The notes below the pieces were generated by a model. It ran no database searches. It had not been told where the DNA came from and worked only from the letters and a program-made list of their open reading frames with translations. Positions 1 to 9,666 of a stretch of DNA of 64,000 bases are shown here, piece after piece (positions within the stretch are counted from its first letter, which is position 1; each line of letters starts with the position of its first letter). Origin of the DNA: Meiothermus sp. Its GTDB lineage: Bacteria > Deinococcota > Deinococci > Deinococcales > Thermaceae. Made by a program: the position numbers and the translations under genes. Where the stretch lies: positions 186,001-250,000 of the forward strand of contig NZ_BPIJ01000001.1 in assembly GCF_026004055.1 (NCBI RefSeq), written 5' to 3'.

Positions 1-140
1 GGTACATCTCCGAAAATGCCTTTAATTTCCTGCGAATGGGCTATGCGTCGGCCATGTCGGTGGTGTTGTTCTTGATTCTGATTGCCTTCACCCTCGTGCA
101 GATGCGCCTGTTGCGGGCCAATCAGTCCGACCTGGGATAA
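1..140 (+). CDS. Sugar ABC transporter permease (MalF-like), C-terminal fragment
   Basis: This is the 3' end of a gene that begins before the window. The reading frame from base 3 to the TAA at 138-140 encodes about 45 residues: a short loop, one hydrophobic helix (around SVVLFLILIAFTLV) and a basic tail, as at the C terminus of MalF-type permeases. It lies 9 nt before a MalG-type permease and in the same direction, so it is very likely the partner inner-membrane subunit of one carbohydrate importer. The family is inferred mainly from context because most of the protein, including the EAA loop, is outside the window. Confidence 0.8.
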   Translation, partial: YISENAFNFLRMGYASAMSVVLFLILIAFTLVQMRLLRANQSDLG

Positions 141-149
141 AGGTGTGCT

Positions 150-1058
150 ATGGAACCTACATTTTCCTCTACCAGAGAAGTGCGCAGATTTTCTTGGGGG
201 CTCGCGCTGTCGTGGTTGCTGCTGGTGGTAATGATCTTTGTTACCCTGTTTCCATTGTGGGTAGTACTCAAGACGGCCATTACCCCCGCCAAGGATCTTT
301 TTGCTGAGTCCACCAGGCTTTTCCCCAGCTCGCCGACCCTGATTAATTTTGAGCGGGTACTGGGTTTCTTAAGCCTCGAGCAAAACCAGGCAGCAGGAGG
401 CTCCGGAGCGGTAATCAACTTCGCACACGCACTGCGCAACTCCCTGCTCTTTACCGCCTGTGTGGTGATCTTCCAGACCTTTTTTAGCGCCCTGGCGGCT
501 TATGCCTTTGCCCGCTTGAAATTTCCTGGTCGAGACCTGATTTTCTTTCTGTTTTTATCGGCCACCATGATTCCGGGCGTGGTGCTGTTCATACCCAATT
601 TCATCCTTATGCGCGATCTGGGCTGGCTCAACACCTTCCAGGGAATGGTAGCGCCTTATGTCCTGATGGCGCCTTTTGCGGTGTTCTTCCTGCGGCAGTT
701 TTTCCTTTCGATGCCCAAAGAACTCGAGGAGGCCGCTTACCTGGATGGGGCTTCGCCTTTTTACATCTTCTGGCGGCTGGTGCTGCCTCTTAGCAAAACC
801 CCTATCGCCACCTTAAGTATCCTGACCGCCATTGCTACCTGGAACGAGTTCTTTTGGCCCTACATTGTGGCCAGGGGAGATGAATGGCAGGTGATTACGG
901 TGGCCCTCAAGGCCTTCCAATCGCAGTCGCCCCAGGGTGGTGCGGACTGGACCGGAATTATGGCAGCAACGTCCCTGGCAATCATTCCGGTGATCATCCT
1001 GCTGGTGGTGTTGGGGCGTCAGGTGGTGGAATCGCTGCAATTCAGTGGCGTGAAATGA
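150..1058 (+). CDS. Carbohydrate ABC transporter permease (MalG-like)
   Basis: Inner-membrane permease of 302 aa for a CUT1-type sugar importer. It has an N-terminal helix (about 19-40), five further hydrophobic segments and the EAA loop that contacts the ATPase, seen as EEAAYLDGASPF near residues 193-204. The length and the tail are typical of MalG. An AAAGGTG ribosome site precedes the ATG. It sits between the other permease and the solute-binding protein, so these three genes form the importer. No ATP-binding subunit is encoded here; such systems often borrow a shared MsmK/MalK-type ATPase encoded elsewhere. The substrate is probably an oligosaccharide, judging from the GH4 enzyme downstream. 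Confidence 0.93.
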   Translation: MEPTFSSTREVRRFSWGLALSWLLLVVMIFVTLFPLWVVLKTAITPAKDLFAESTRLFPSSPTLINFERVLGFLSLEQNQAAGGSGAVINFAHALRNSLLFTACVVIFQTFFSALAAYAFARLKFPGRDLIFFLFLSATMIPGVVLFIPNFILMRDLGWLNTFQGMVAPYVLMAPFAVFFLRQFFLSMPKELEEAAYLDGASPFYIFWRLVLPLSKTPIATLSILTAIATWNEFFWPYIVARGDEWQVITVALKAFQSQSPQGGADWTGIMAATSLAIIPVIILLVVLGRQVVESLQFSGVK

Positions 1059-1131
1059 CGTAAAGGAGGCTTGAGAAAAAGCGGAGAGAGATCGGCAAAC
1101 CCGTCCTAGGCTTCTTTTTTGGAGGATAAAC

Positions 1132-2445
1132 ATGAAACAACTGACTCAAAAAGTAGGGATGCTGGCCATTGCAGGTTTCCTGGGTACGGCACTGGCCCAG
1201 ACCGAGGTCTCTTACTGGTTGTGGGATGCCAACCAGAAGCCTGCATACGAAGCTTGTGCGGCCGAGTTCAGCAAGCAAAATCCCAACATCCGTGTAAAGA
1301 TTGAGCAAAAAGGCTGGGATGACTACTGGACCAGCATTACCACGGGCTTCGTTGCGGGTACCGCTCCCGATGTCTTTACCAGCCATCTGGCCAAGTACCC
1401 CGAGTTTGCGCTCAACAACCAGATTGTTGACCTAACCCCTTACATCAAGCGGGATAATCTGGACACCAAAATCTACTATCCCGGCCTCTACGATTTATGG
1501 GGAAAAGACGGCAAGCAGTATGGTTTGCCTAAGGATTGGGACACCGTTGCCATTGTCTACAACAAGAAAATGTTGAGAGAGGCGGGGGTCACAGAAGCGC
1601 AGATCAAGAACTGGACTTGGAATCCCAAGGACGGCGGCACCTTCGGTCAGATTCTGGCCCGTCTAACCAAAGATAAGAACGGCAACAATGCCTTGAGCCC
1701 TCGCTTCGACCCGAAAAACGTGGTGCAGTACGGCTGGGTTAGCCCCAATGGGGGAGGGTACGGTCAGACCGAGTGGAGCTGGCTGGCTGTTTCTAACGGT
1801 TTCAAGTTCAACGATGGTCCGTGGTCGCGCAAGTACTACTACGATAGCCCCAAGCTGGCCGAGACCATCCAGTGGCTAGCCGACCTCGGGCTGAAGCGAG
1901 GTATTGCCGTGCCCTTCAAGGATCTGCCCACCAGCGGTGGTGTTGAGCCGCTTTTTACCTCAGGGAAAGCAGCCATGATGCCCCAGGGCTCTTGGATGAT
2001 TACCTACTTCCGTGACAACACCAAGTTTGAATACGGTTGGGCTCCTTTGCCCATTGGGCCGCTGGGACGCAAGAGCATGTTCAACGGTCTGGCAGACAAC
2101 ATCTGGGTGGGTAGTAAAAAGAAAGAAGAGGCCTGGCGGTGGGTCAGGTTCATGGGTTCTCCGACCTGCCAGAACATCGTGGGGAGCTTCGGGGTGGTCT
2201 TCCCGGCCATCAAGTCTGGGGTGGATGCTGCCCTGAAGGCGCATGCTTCCAAAGGCATTGACGTGAGTGCTTTTACGACCGTGGCCAACACCCCCGGAGC
2301 CACTTTCTTGTTCCCCATCGCCGACAAGGCTTCCGAGGTCAGTAGCATCATGCAAGCTGCGATGGACTCCATCTTCCTGGGCAAGGCCACCGCAGTGGAT
2401 GCCCTGCGCGAAGCCAATGCCAAGGTGAATGCCCTGTTTCGCTAG
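1132..2445 (+). CDS. Extracellular sugar-binding protein of the ABC importer
   Basis: Solute-binding protein of family 1, 437 aa, that captures a sugar outside the cytoplasmic membrane and delivers it to the permeases just upstream. The first 22 residues form a signal peptide ending at LAQ. The mature part starts with a typical VSYWLWDANQKPAYE strand-helix and continues with the aromatic-rich pattern of sugar binders (DWDTVAIVYNKKM, GSWMITYF). A GGAGG site lies 9 nt before the ATG. A stable hairpin directly after the stop may protect its mRNA, so the binder can be made in excess over the membrane subunits. The sugar cannot be named from sequence alone. Confidence 0.93.
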   Translation: MKQLTQKVGMLAIAGFLGTALAQTEVSYWLWDANQKPAYEACAAEFSKQNPNIRVKIEQKGWDDYWTSITTGFVAGTAPDVFTSHLAKYPEFALNNQIVDLTPYIKRDNLDTKIYYPGLYDLWGKDGKQYGLPKDWDTVAIVYNKKMLREAGVTEAQIKNWTWNPKDGGTFGQILARLTKDKNGNNALSPRFDPKNVVQYGWVSPNGGGYGQTEWSWLAVSNGFKFNDGPWSRKYYYDSPKLAETIQWLADLGLKRGIAVPFKDLPTSGGVEPLFTSGKAAMMPQGSWMITYFRDNTKFEYGWAPLPIGPLGRKSMFNGLADNIWVGSKKKEEAWRWVRFMGSPTCQNIVGSFGVVFPAIKSGVDAALKAHASKGIDVSAFTTVANTPGATFLFPIADKASEVSSIMQAAMDSIFLGKATAVDALREANAKVNALFR

Positions 2446-2455
2446 ACTGCCTGGG

Positions 2456-2479
2456 GGGTGGGGAGGACTCTTCCCACCC
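2456..2479 (+). other. Intercistronic hairpin after the sugar-binding protein gene
   Basis: Arms GGGTGGGGAG (2456-2465) and CTTCCCACCC (2470-2479) pair over ten positions with one G-U pair and a 4-nt loop. No T-run follows, so it is not a simple terminator. Hairpins at this position are commonly found 3' of ABC binding-protein genes, where they stabilise the upstream message and lower downstream expression; that role is inferred here. Confidence 0.6.
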
Positions 2480-2505
2480 TAGCCCTATCGGTATGAGGTG
2501 TGGCA

Positions 2506-4137
2506 ATGCGCATGGCTCTATCCAAGGTAACCCTAGCCCTCCTTCTAGGGTCTTTGGGTGCCGGTGCAGCCCCACCTCATGCTCCTTCCGATGTCACGGT
2601 AGCGGTAGCGGTGGATTTTGTGAAACTAGAACAGGGTTTGTGTGGTACTGCTTTTGAAGCCCACGATTTGCCACACACGGCCCAGGGCCGCTGGCCGGTG
2701 CGGGGGTTCGACGGCAATGGCGCAGGGGTGGGCCTAGGCGACCTCAATAACGATGGCCTCATCGAGATCGTGCTGGCTTCCCAGGTCGGCGAGGCTAGTG
2801 TTTTATGGAACCGGGGCCAACTCCGCTTTGAGCGGGAGGCCTTACCGACAGAAGGTACCAAGGCGGTGGCCTTGGTAGATGTGGATGCGGATGGCTGGTT
2901 GGACATCACCTTTACCCACAACAACTTTTATCCCAGTTACTGGCGCAATCAAAATGGGCGGTTTGTACAGCAACGCTTGGAAGGGGTGCGCCAGCCGGCT
3001 TTCGTGTTTTTGTGGGATGACCTATTGGGGCGGGGTCGGTTGGATTTGGTCACCGCCTCCTATGATCCGAGCCTCGAGGCTGAGAACCGCGACGGCTTCT
3101 TGTTTGGCCGGGGAGCCGGGGTGTTTTTATATGAAGCAGGCCCGCAGGGTTACACAGAACAACGTCTATCCCCCAAGGCTTTTGCCCTGGGGCTGGTGGC
3201 CTTCGATGCAGACCTGGACGGGCAGCGCGACTTGATTGTGGGCAACGACTTCGACCTGCCCGATATGGCCTGGCGCTGGGATAATGGAACCTGGCAGCAG
3301 TTTCAACCCTTCCGGCAGTTTAGCAAGCACCCCATGGGTTTTGCCCTGGGCGATATCCAAAACGATGGTGTACCTGAGCTTTTTTCAACCGACATGAAAC
3401 CGGATTTCCGCGACCTCAAGACCCTGGCTACCTGGATGCCCTTGCTGGAGCGGGGCTACAAGAAATTTCGTACGCATGGCCCCCAGAAAACCGAGAACAT
3501 GTTGCAGGTTCGGCAGGCCCAAGGCTTTCGCAATATGGCCTATGCGCTTGGTCTGGATGCTACCGGCTGGAGTTGGTCGGCCAAGTTTGGTGACCTGGAC
3601 AACGACGGCTGGCAAGACCTCTATGTGGTGAACGGCATGATGGATATCGAGCAGTTTCCTTATTTGCCGGGTGGCGAGCTGGTCGAAGAAAACCGGGTCT
3701 TTCGCAACCACAGAAGCCGGTTTGAGCACCGGCCGGACTGGAAACTGGGTTCGAAGCGCAGCGCTCGAGGCATGAGCATGGCAGACCTGGACAATGATGG
3801 CGACCTGGACATTGTGGTGGGCAACCTGAGCAGCCCGGCCCAGCTTTTTGAAAACCGGCTTTGTGGCTACCCCGCCCTGGAAGTGGAGCTTCGCTGGCCC
3901 AAAAGCCAGAACACCCGCGCCATAGGGGCCGAGGTGATTTTGCACAGCAATGGCTGGCGGCAGTGGCGGCAGGTTACGGCTACCAGCGGCTATCTCTCGG
4001 GTGACGCACCCCGGCTGCATTTTGCCCTGCCCCAGGAGGAGGGGTGGCTCGAGGTGGTCTGGCCCGATGGAAAACGTTCCTGGCAGGCAGCAAAGGCCGG
4101 TCAACTGCTGATCCTGACCCGCGGGGAGACCCCATGA
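2506..4137 (+). CDS. Secreted FG-GAP/VCBS beta-propeller protein with UnbV/ASPIC C-terminal domain
   Basis: Predicted exported protein of 543 aa. A signal peptide (about 1-23, ending GAGAA) is followed by about seven FG-GAP/VCBS blades carrying the calcium-loop pattern D-x-D-x-D/N-G (GDLNNDG, VDVDADG, FDADLDG, GDIQNDG, GDLDNDG, ADLDNDG). The last 80 residues match the ASPIC/UnbV pattern: N-x-R-A-I-G-A, then TSGYLSG and VVWPDGK. Such propellers are usually cell-surface or extracytoplasmic binding modules; no enzyme activity is known for the domain. ATG 2506 is preferred because GAGGTG (2495-2500) precedes it; GTG 2500 is possible. The stop overlaps the next start (ATGA), so it is translationally coupled to the membrane protein. 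Its presence in a sugar operon is unusual. Confidence 0.85.
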   Translation: MRMALSKVTLALLLGSLGAGAAPPHAPSDVTVAVAVDFVKLEQGLCGTAFEAHDLPHTAQGRWPVRGFDGNGAGVGLGDLNNDGLIEIVLASQVGEASVLWNRGQLRFEREALPTEGTKAVALVDVDADGWLDITFTHNNFYPSYWRNQNGRFVQQRLEGVRQPAFVFLWDDLLGRGRLDLVTASYDPSLEAENRDGFLFGRGAGVFLYEAGPQGYTEQRLSPKAFALGLVAFDADLDGQRDLIVGNDFDLPDMAWRWDNGTWQQFQPFRQFSKHPMGFALGDIQNDGVPELFSTDMKPDFRDLKTLATWMPLLERGYKKFRTHGPQKTENMLQVRQAQGFRNMAYALGLDATGWSWSAKFGDLDNDGWQDLYVVNGMMDIEQFPYLPGGELVEENRVFRNHRSRFEHRPDWKLGSKRSARGMSMADLDNDGDLDIVVGNLSSPAQLFENRLCGYPALEVELRWPKSQNTRAIGAEVILHSNGWRQWRQVTATSGYLSGDAPRLHFALPQEEGWLEVVWPDGKRSWQAAKAGQLLILTRGETP

Positions 4138-4868
4138 GTCCTATCCCCCCTAAAAGCCTTGCTGGACTGCTTAGCTTCCGGATCTACCGCGAGCTATTGT
4201 TGCTATTGGGGGCTTTGGGGCTGGTGCTGGCCGGGGTAGGGGTATATGGAGCCGGCCTGCCCGTCTGGGGAGGGACGCTGGTTTTTTTGGGTGTGGTGGC
4301 TGTGCCGGTAGGGCTCAAGTGGTGGGACGACTTTAGGCGCTTGGGAGCTGCAGCCTTTGTGCTAAGCGCTTTGCTGATGCTTCAGGGTTTTCACTTTTTA
4401 GAGCACACCGTACAGATGGTGCAGTATTACCTGTTCAATCGTCCTCCCATCCTGTCCCAAGGGCTCATCTCCTCGCTCAATGTTGAATGGGTGCACTTTC
4501 TTTGGAATGTTTTTGTGTTGTCTATGATGGTTTTTTTGCTGCGGCGGGGGCTGCGCGGTTTCTGGGGCTGGGCGCTTTTAGGCTGGACTACGGCACACAC
4601 CCTCGAGCACACCTACCTGCTGCTACGCTACTTGCAACTCCAGGCCGAGCTCGGTGCCCTGGGCCTCTCGGGCTTCCAAGTTGCCCAGGCTCTACCGGGC
4701 ATCCTGGGCCGCGACGGCTGGTTGGCCGAGAACAACCTGTGCACCGGTGTTCCGGGCCTTACAACGTTACCTCGAGTGGCCATCCATTTCCTTTGGAATC
4801 TGGGCGAGACCGGGCTGTTGCTTTTAGCGGCCCATACCCAGCTGGCTCGCCTTATTCAACCCCGCTAA
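4134..4868 (+). CDS. Six-helix membrane protein with duplicated His/Glu motifs, unknown function
   Basis: Unrecognised integral membrane protein of 244 aa. Six hydrophobic segments are visible (about 18-40, 42-62, 71-99, 115-137, 143-166 and 214-238). Two motif pairs recur: HFLEHT (87-92) with HFLWN (121-125), and HTLEHT (155-160) with HFLWN (218-222), the latter followed by E225 and H234. This indicates an internal duplication with eight or more His/Glu residues inside or next to the membrane, as in proteins that bind metal or haem; that function is inferred. The start at 4134 overlaps the FG-GAP stop by ATGA, implying coupled synthesis. An upstream in-frame start at 4044 would lie inside the FG-GAP gene and is rejected. 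Confidence 0.8.
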   Translation: MSPIPPKSLAGLLSFRIYRELLLLLGALGLVLAGVGVYGAGLPVWGGTLVFLGVVAVPVGLKWWDDFRRLGAAAFVLSALLMLQGFHFLEHTVQMVQYYLFNRPPILSQGLISSLNVEWVHFLWNVFVLSMMVFLLRRGLRGFWGWALLGWTTAHTLEHTYLLLRYLQLQAELGALGLSGFQVAQALPGILGRDGWLAENNLCTGVPGLTTLPRVAIHFLWNLGETGLLLLAAHTQLARLIQPR

Positions 4869-4878
4869 GGAGCCTCAT

Positions 4879-6222
4879 ATGCCGAAAATTACCTTCATAG
4901 GTGCAGGAAGCACGGTTTTTGCCAAGAACTTGATCGGCGATATCCTCTCTTTCCCTGAGCTTGCCGAGTCGGAACTGGTGCTGTATGACATTGATGCCGA
5001 AAGGCTGGCAACCTCCGAAATTGTGGCCCACAAAGTAGCCCATGCTCTGGGAGCAAAGCCCCGAATAGTGGCCACCACCGACCGAGAACGTGCTCTGGAC
5101 GGCGCCCACTATGCCATCAATATGATTCAGGTCGGGGGATATAAACCCGCCACAGTTATTGACTTCGAGATTCCCAAGAAATACGGCTTGCGCCAGACCA
5201 TTGCCGACACTTTGGGCATTGGTGGCATTATGCGGGCGGTACGAACCATTCCGGTTCTTTTGGAGATGAGCCGGGACATGGAACGACTCTGTCCCGAGGT
5301 GCTACACCTCAACTATGTCAACCCCATGGCCATGATCATGTGGGCCTTGCAGAAAGCCAGTCCCATCCGCTCTATCGGACTGTGCCATAGTGTGCAGCAC
5401 ACAGCCGGTGAAATTTGCCGTGACATTGGGGTACCGGTGGAGGAGGTCAACTACCTGGTCGCGGGCATCAACCATATGGCCTATTTCTTGAGGCTCGAGC
5501 ACCAAGGCCAAGACCTCTACCCCCGCTTGCGTGCCTTTGCCGAGAGCGGCCAGACCCCATACCGCGACCATGGCGAGGTTCAACTCCCCGACCGGGTACG
5601 CTATGAGATGTTCAAAAGGCTGGGCTACTTTGTCACCGAGAGCAGCGAGCACCACGCGGAGTACCTGCCTTACTTCATCAAGCGGGATCGCCCCGACCTG
5701 ATCGAGCGATACGGGATTCCCCTGGACGAGTATGTTCGCAGGTGCGAGGCCCAGATTGCCGGCTGGGAGACTCAGCGTCAGGAGCTTCTGGGCGAGCACG
5801 CCCCGCTCGAGGTTCGGCGCAGCGTGGAGTATGGCTCGGGCATCATCCACTCCCTCGAGACTGGCCAGCCCAGGGTGGTCTATGGGAATGTGCTGAACCA
5901 TGGCCTGATTGATAACCTGCCCCAGGGCTGCTGTGTGGAAGTGCCCTGTTTGGTGGACAAAAACGGCATTCAGCCTACCAAAATAGGGGCGCTTCCGCCT
6001 CAGCTAGCGGCCTTGATGCGAACCAATATCAACGTGCAAGAGCTCACCGTAGAGGCCATCCTAACCGGTAAACGCGAACACCTCTATCATGCCGCCATGC
6101 TGGATCCGCACACGGCAGCCGAGCTCGACCTCGAGCAAATCTGGAAGCTGGTAGATGAACTGCTGGAGGCACACGGTGAGTTTGTTCCCGCCAACCTCCG
6201 CAGTTATGCAGCAGCCTTCTAG
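4879..6222 (+). CDS. melA: Glycoside hydrolase family 4 alpha-glycosidase (MelA/AglA type)
   Basis: Cytoplasmic GH4 enzyme of 447 aa. This family cleaves glycosides by NAD+- and Mn2+-dependent oxidation and elimination, not by classical hydrolysis. The N-terminal Rossmann motif ITFIGAGST (4-12) and the metal-binding Cys-His pair in CHSV (C169, H170) are present, as is the NPM motif (148-150). A CHSV-type signature is found in members acting on unphosphorylated alpha-galactosides or alpha-glucosides, so a disaccharide brought in by the upstream importer is the likely substrate. Exact specificity is uncertain. An AAGGAG site precedes the ATG, 10 nt after the previous stop. Confidence 0.9.
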   Translation: MPKITFIGAGSTVFAKNLIGDILSFPELAESELVLYDIDAERLATSEIVAHKVAHALGAKPRIVATTDRERALDGAHYAINMIQVGGYKPATVIDFEIPKKYGLRQTIADTLGIGGIMRAVRTIPVLLEMSRDMERLCPEVLHLNYVNPMAMIMWALQKASPIRSIGLCHSVQHTAGEICRDIGVPVEEVNYLVAGINHMAYFLRLEHQGQDLYPRLRAFAESGQTPYRDHGEVQLPDRVRYEMFKRLGYFVTESSEHHAEYLPYFIKRDRPDLIERYGIPLDEYVRRCEAQIAGWETQRQELLGEHAPLEVRRSVEYGSGIIHSLETGQPRVVYGNVLNHGLIDNLPQGCCVEVPCLVDKNGIQPTKIGALPPQLAALMRTNINVQELTVEAILTGKREHLYHAAMLDPHTAAELDLEQIWKLVDELLEAHGEFVPANLRSYAAAF

Positions 6223-6224
6223 AG

Positions 6225-7286
6225 ATGCCTTCTATAATCGAAAAAGGCATGGCCGACCATCGTCCTGTTACCAGTCAACAGGTTGCCAAACGGGCCGGGG
6301 TCTCCCGCACTACCGTCTCCTTTGTCCTCAATGACGTTCCGGGGGCCAACATTAGCGAGGAGACCCGGCAGAAAGTGCTGCGGGCGGCTGCAGAGCTGGG
6401 CTACGTTCCCAACGCGGCGGCCCGCAGCCTGGTGAGTGGACGCACCCTGACAATTGGGCTGGTGGTGGCCTATGCCGAACATCTAAAAGTGGATGCCTTC
6501 ATCCCGCAGCTTTTGTTCAGCATGAGCCAGCATAGCCACCTGCATGGATACCGGGTATTGCTGGAAACAGTTGAGGATGTCTCGCGCCCCGATGCCTACA
6601 CCGACCTGGTAAGGGGCAAGCACATAGATGGGCTTATTGCGGTCAATGTTCGCTCGGATGATCGCCAGCTACCCGAACTGATTCGCCGAAATTATCCCGT
6701 GGTTTTGTTGGGTTTTCCCGGCTGGGAGGGTTACTCGGTTGTTACCGATGGGATTGGCGCGGGTCGGCGGGCTACCGAGCACCTGATCTCCTTGGGGCAT
6801 ACCCGCATTGCCCACATTACCTTTTCGCCCGAGGCGTATGTGGCCACCCGGGATCGCCACCTGGGCTACCGACAAGCCCTGGAGCAGGCCGGGATCGGCT
6901 ACCGCTCGAGCCTGGTGCGCTATGGCAACTACAGCGCAGCCAGTGGCTACCAAGCCATGAAAGAGCTGCTACGGCGCAAACCTTACCCTACGGCGCTGTT
7001 TGCCGGCAACGATACCATTGCCATGGGTGCGATGGCCGCCATCCACGAGCAGGGACTGCGTATTCCGGAAGATATTGCAGTGGTGGGTTACGACGACATC
7101 CCAACCGCGCCCTACATGAACCCGCCCCTAACCACCATTCGGGTCTCGCCGGTTGAACAAGGCCGCATTGCCGTCGAGATGCTCTCGGCCCTAATTCGCG
7201 GCAACCCGCCGCCCGAGCGCCAGGTATTGCTTGAAACACCTTTGGTGATTCGCGAGTCGTGCGGGGCAAGCAAACACAAGAAGTAG
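6225..7286 (+). CDS. LacI-family transcriptional regulator, probably of the sugar operon
   Basis: LacI/GalR-type repressor of up to 353 aa. The N-terminal helix-turn-helix is clear (VTSQQVAKRAGVSRTTVSFV), followed by the hinge region and a periplasmic-binding-protein-like effector domain ending in LETPLVIRESC. The gene starts 2 nt after the GH4 stop, so it is cotranscribed and is the obvious candidate to sense the imported sugar. ATG 6225 gives eight extra residues; ATG 6249 (MADHRPVTSQQ) gives a more typical N terminus. Neither has a strong ribosome site, so coupling to GH4 is likely. No matching operator could be assigned because the operon promoter lies outside the window. Confidence 0.93.
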   Translation: MPSIIEKGMADHRPVTSQQVAKRAGVSRTTVSFVLNDVPGANISEETRQKVLRAAAELGYVPNAAARSLVSGRTLTIGLVVAYAEHLKVDAFIPQLLFSMSQHSHLHGYRVLLETVEDVSRPDAYTDLVRGKHIDGLIAVNVRSDDRQLPELIRRNYPVVLLGFPGWEGYSVVTDGIGAGRRATEHLISLGHTRIAHITFSPEAYVATRDRHLGYRQALEQAGIGYRSSLVRYGNYSAASGYQAMKELLRRKPYPTALFAGNDTIAMGAMAAIHEQGLRIPEDIAVVGYDDIPTAPYMNPPLTTIRVSPVEQGRIAVEMLSALIRGNPPPERQVLLETPLVIRESCGASKHKK

Positions 7287-7287
7287 T

Positions 7288-9666
7288 TCAGCCCAGCTTT
7301 TGGCTTACCAGTTCCTGGACTAGCTGGGGGTTGGCCTGCCCCTGGGTCTCGCGCATGACCTGGCCCACGAAGAAGCCCAGCAATCCGGTTTTGCCGGCGC
7401 GGTAGGCCGAGACCTTGTCGGGGTTTTCGGCCAGGATGCGGTCTATGATGGCTGCCAGGGTTGCTACATCACTCACCTGTTTTAGACCCTTCTTTTGCAC
7501 GATTTCTAACGGGTCTTCTCCGCTTTGCTGGGCTTCGGTCAGTACATCTTTGGCAATGCGCGTATTAATCTCGCCAGCCTCTAAGAGCTTTACCAATCCG
7601 GCGAGCCCAACAGGGGTGACCCTACATTCGCCCGTACGGATGGCGCTTCCTAGGTCGTTGACCACCCAGTTGGCGAGCACGGCTATCGGTGCAGACCGAG
7701 CCGCTTGCAGCAAGAACTCGGCCAGCCTGGGCTCGCGCGCCAGCACTAGGGCCTCGGCCTGGTGGATGCCCTGGGCCAAGAAGCTTTGCAGCCTGGACTG
7801 CTGCTCGGGGGTCAGGTGGGCGGTGGGCGGTGGGGTGACTGGGCTTTCAACTTTTTTCTCTTTGCTGGCGGGCCTGGAGCCTCCGGCTTCACGTCTTTCG
7901 ACCTGCTCGGTGTGCCGACCCCAGGTGTCTTTCAGGGTTACGATGCGGTTGTAAACCAGCGCACCGGGCCTCGAGTCTAGGGGGTCTTGCCAGAAGTAGC
8001 CGTTGCGCTCGAGCTGGTAGCGGGTGTCTTTGGGGTCGCTTAGCACGCTCTTCTCGATATAGCCGTGAACGACTTCGAGGCTTTTGGAGTTCACAAAACG
8101 CAAGAAGTCCTGGTTCTCCGGGGTTTCGTGCTCGTCTTCCTGCTCCTTGGCCTCGGCCTCGGGGTGGGGGACGCTGAAGAGCCGGTCGTAGAGGCGAAAC
8201 TCGGCGGGCACGGCCTCCTGGGCGCTGACCCAGTGAATCACCCCGGCGGCTTTGGTTTCTTCGGGGAGCAGGGTGCAGAAGAGCTCGGTGACGCGCCCGG
8301 CCTCGTCAGTTTGGTAGCGGTCGCAACGGATCACCCCGGCCATTTTGAGGCGCACGGTGCCGCCCGGTGTCAGGCGCTTGAAGCCCTTGGGGGGGGTGAT
8401 GGCAAAGTCGTCCTGCTCGATGTAGAGCTCGGGGGTGAGGGTCATCAGGCGGGTGGCCTTCTCGGGCCGTACGCGCTGGCCGCTGGGCAGGGGCACCAGG
8501 CCGTCGGGCGACTCCTGGATGACATCCTGAGGCCAGTAGGGGAGGGCAACGATGCGAGGCTCGCTTAGGTTGGTGAGTACGACCTTGAGGGGCCGCAGCA
8601 CCGCCATCACGCGGGGAGCGGTGGTGTTCAGGTCGTCGCGGATGGCGCCCTCCAATAGCGCAATATCCACCGTGCGGTTGGTGCGCGAGATGCCGACCTG
8701 ACCGGCAAACCGGCGGATGGCCTGGGGTCTGACCCCACGCCGGCGCTGGCCGGCCAGGGTGGGCATCCGGGGGTCATCCCAGCCCTGGACATATCCTCCC
8801 TCTACCAGCTTTTTCAGCTTGCGCTTGGAAACCACGGTGTACTCCAGGCTGCGACGGCCAAACTCGTACTGGCGGGGGCGGGGGGTTTGGTGTAGCGGGG
8901 GCTCGCCCCAGAGGTGATCCATCAGCCAGTCGTAGATGGCTCGGTTGTCCACGAACTCGAGGCTGCACAGGCTGTGGGTTACCCCGTCGAGGGCGTCGGT
9001 GGTGGCCTGGGCAAAGTCGTAGGAGGGGTAGATGCACCATTGTTTGCCGGTGCGGTAGTGCTCGGCGTGCACAATGCGGTAGAGCACCGGGTCACGCAGC
9101 TTCATGTTGGGGCTGGCCAGATCTATCTTGGCCCGCAGCACATGCTCGCCGTCTTTGAACTCCCCCGCCCGCATCCGGCGGAACAGATCCAGGTTTTCCA
9201 CGATGCTCCGGTCGCGATAGGGGCTGGGGGTGCCGGGCTTGTCTACCGTGCCGCGCAGGCGGGCCATCTCCTCGGGCGAAACGCTGTCCACGTAGGCCAG
9301 GCCCTTCAAAATCAGTTTTTCGGCCATCTGGTAGAGCGCCTCAAAATAGTTGGAAGCATAGCTAACTTCCGGCCCCCAGTCCCAGCCCAGCCAGCGCATG
9401 TCGGCAATCAGGGCCTCGGCGTACTCGGCACGCTCGGCCTCGGGATTGGTGTCGTCCATGCGCAAGCGGCACTCCCCACCATAATCGTGGGCGATGCCGA
9501 AGTCTATATAGCTGGCGATAGCGTGCCCGAGGTGGGCGTAGCCGTTGGGCTCGGGTGGAAAACGGGTCACAATTTTCTGGTAGCGACCGGCTTTTAGATC
9601 TTCATCGATAATCTCGGTGATGAAGTTAGGACTCACAAGGCGGGTCTTGGGGGTAGATGTGCTCAT
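7288..9666 (-). CDS. glnS: Glutaminyl-tRNA synthetase with C-terminal YqeY-like domain
   Basis: Class I synthetase of 792 aa that charges tRNA-Gln with glutamine. The HIGH signature appears as AHLGHA (44-49) after PPEPNG, and the KMSKS equivalent as VSKRK near residue 277. After the beta-barrel anticodon-binding part there is an extra domain of about 175 residues (from LTPEQQSRL onward) resembling YqeY and the tail of GatB. This architecture is known from Deinococcus GlnRS, where the extension helps tRNA binding. ATG 9666 is preferred over an upstream start (9726) because it gives the normal N terminus. A TATTCT box lies 12 nt before it. It is convergent with the LacI gene, with one base between the two stops. 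Confidence 0.95.
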   Translation of the reverse strand: MSTSTPKTRLVSPNFITEIIDEDLKAGRYQKIVTRFPPEPNGYAHLGHAIASYIDFGIAHDYGGECRLRMDDTNPEAERAEYAEALIADMRWLGWDWGPEVSYASNYFEALYQMAEKLILKGLAYVDSVSPEEMARLRGTVDKPGTPSPYRDRSIVENLDLFRRMRAGEFKDGEHVLRAKIDLASPNMKLRDPVLYRIVHAEHYRTGKQWCIYPSYDFAQATTDALDGVTHSLCSLEFVDNRAIYDWLMDHLWGEPPLHQTPRPRQYEFGRRSLEYTVVSKRKLKKLVEGGYVQGWDDPRMPTLAGQRRRGVRPQAIRRFAGQVGISRTNRTVDIALLEGAIRDDLNTTAPRVMAVLRPLKVVLTNLSEPRIVALPYWPQDVIQESPDGLVPLPSGQRVRPEKATRLMTLTPELYIEQDDFAITPPKGFKRLTPGGTVRLKMAGVIRCDRYQTDEAGRVTELFCTLLPEETKAAGVIHWVSAQEAVPAEFRLYDRLFSVPHPEAEAKEQEDEHETPENQDFLRFVNSKSLEVVHGYIEKSVLSDPKDTRYQLERNGYFWQDPLDSRPGALVYNRIVTLKDTWGRHTEQVERREAGGSRPASKEKKVESPVTPPPTAHLTPEQQSRLQSFLAQGIHQAEALVLAREPRLAEFLLQAARSAPIAVLANWVVNDLGSAIRTGECRVTPVGLAGLVKLLEAGEINTRIAKDVLTEAQQSGEDPLEIVQKKGLKQVSDVATLAAIIDRILAENPDKVSAYRAGKTGLLGFFVGQVMRETQGQANPQLVQELVSQKLG

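Noticed and set aside
4044-4133. Upstream extension of the six-helix membrane protein
   Set aside because: It lies wholly within the FG-GAP gene; the ATGA overlap at 4134 gives the natural start.
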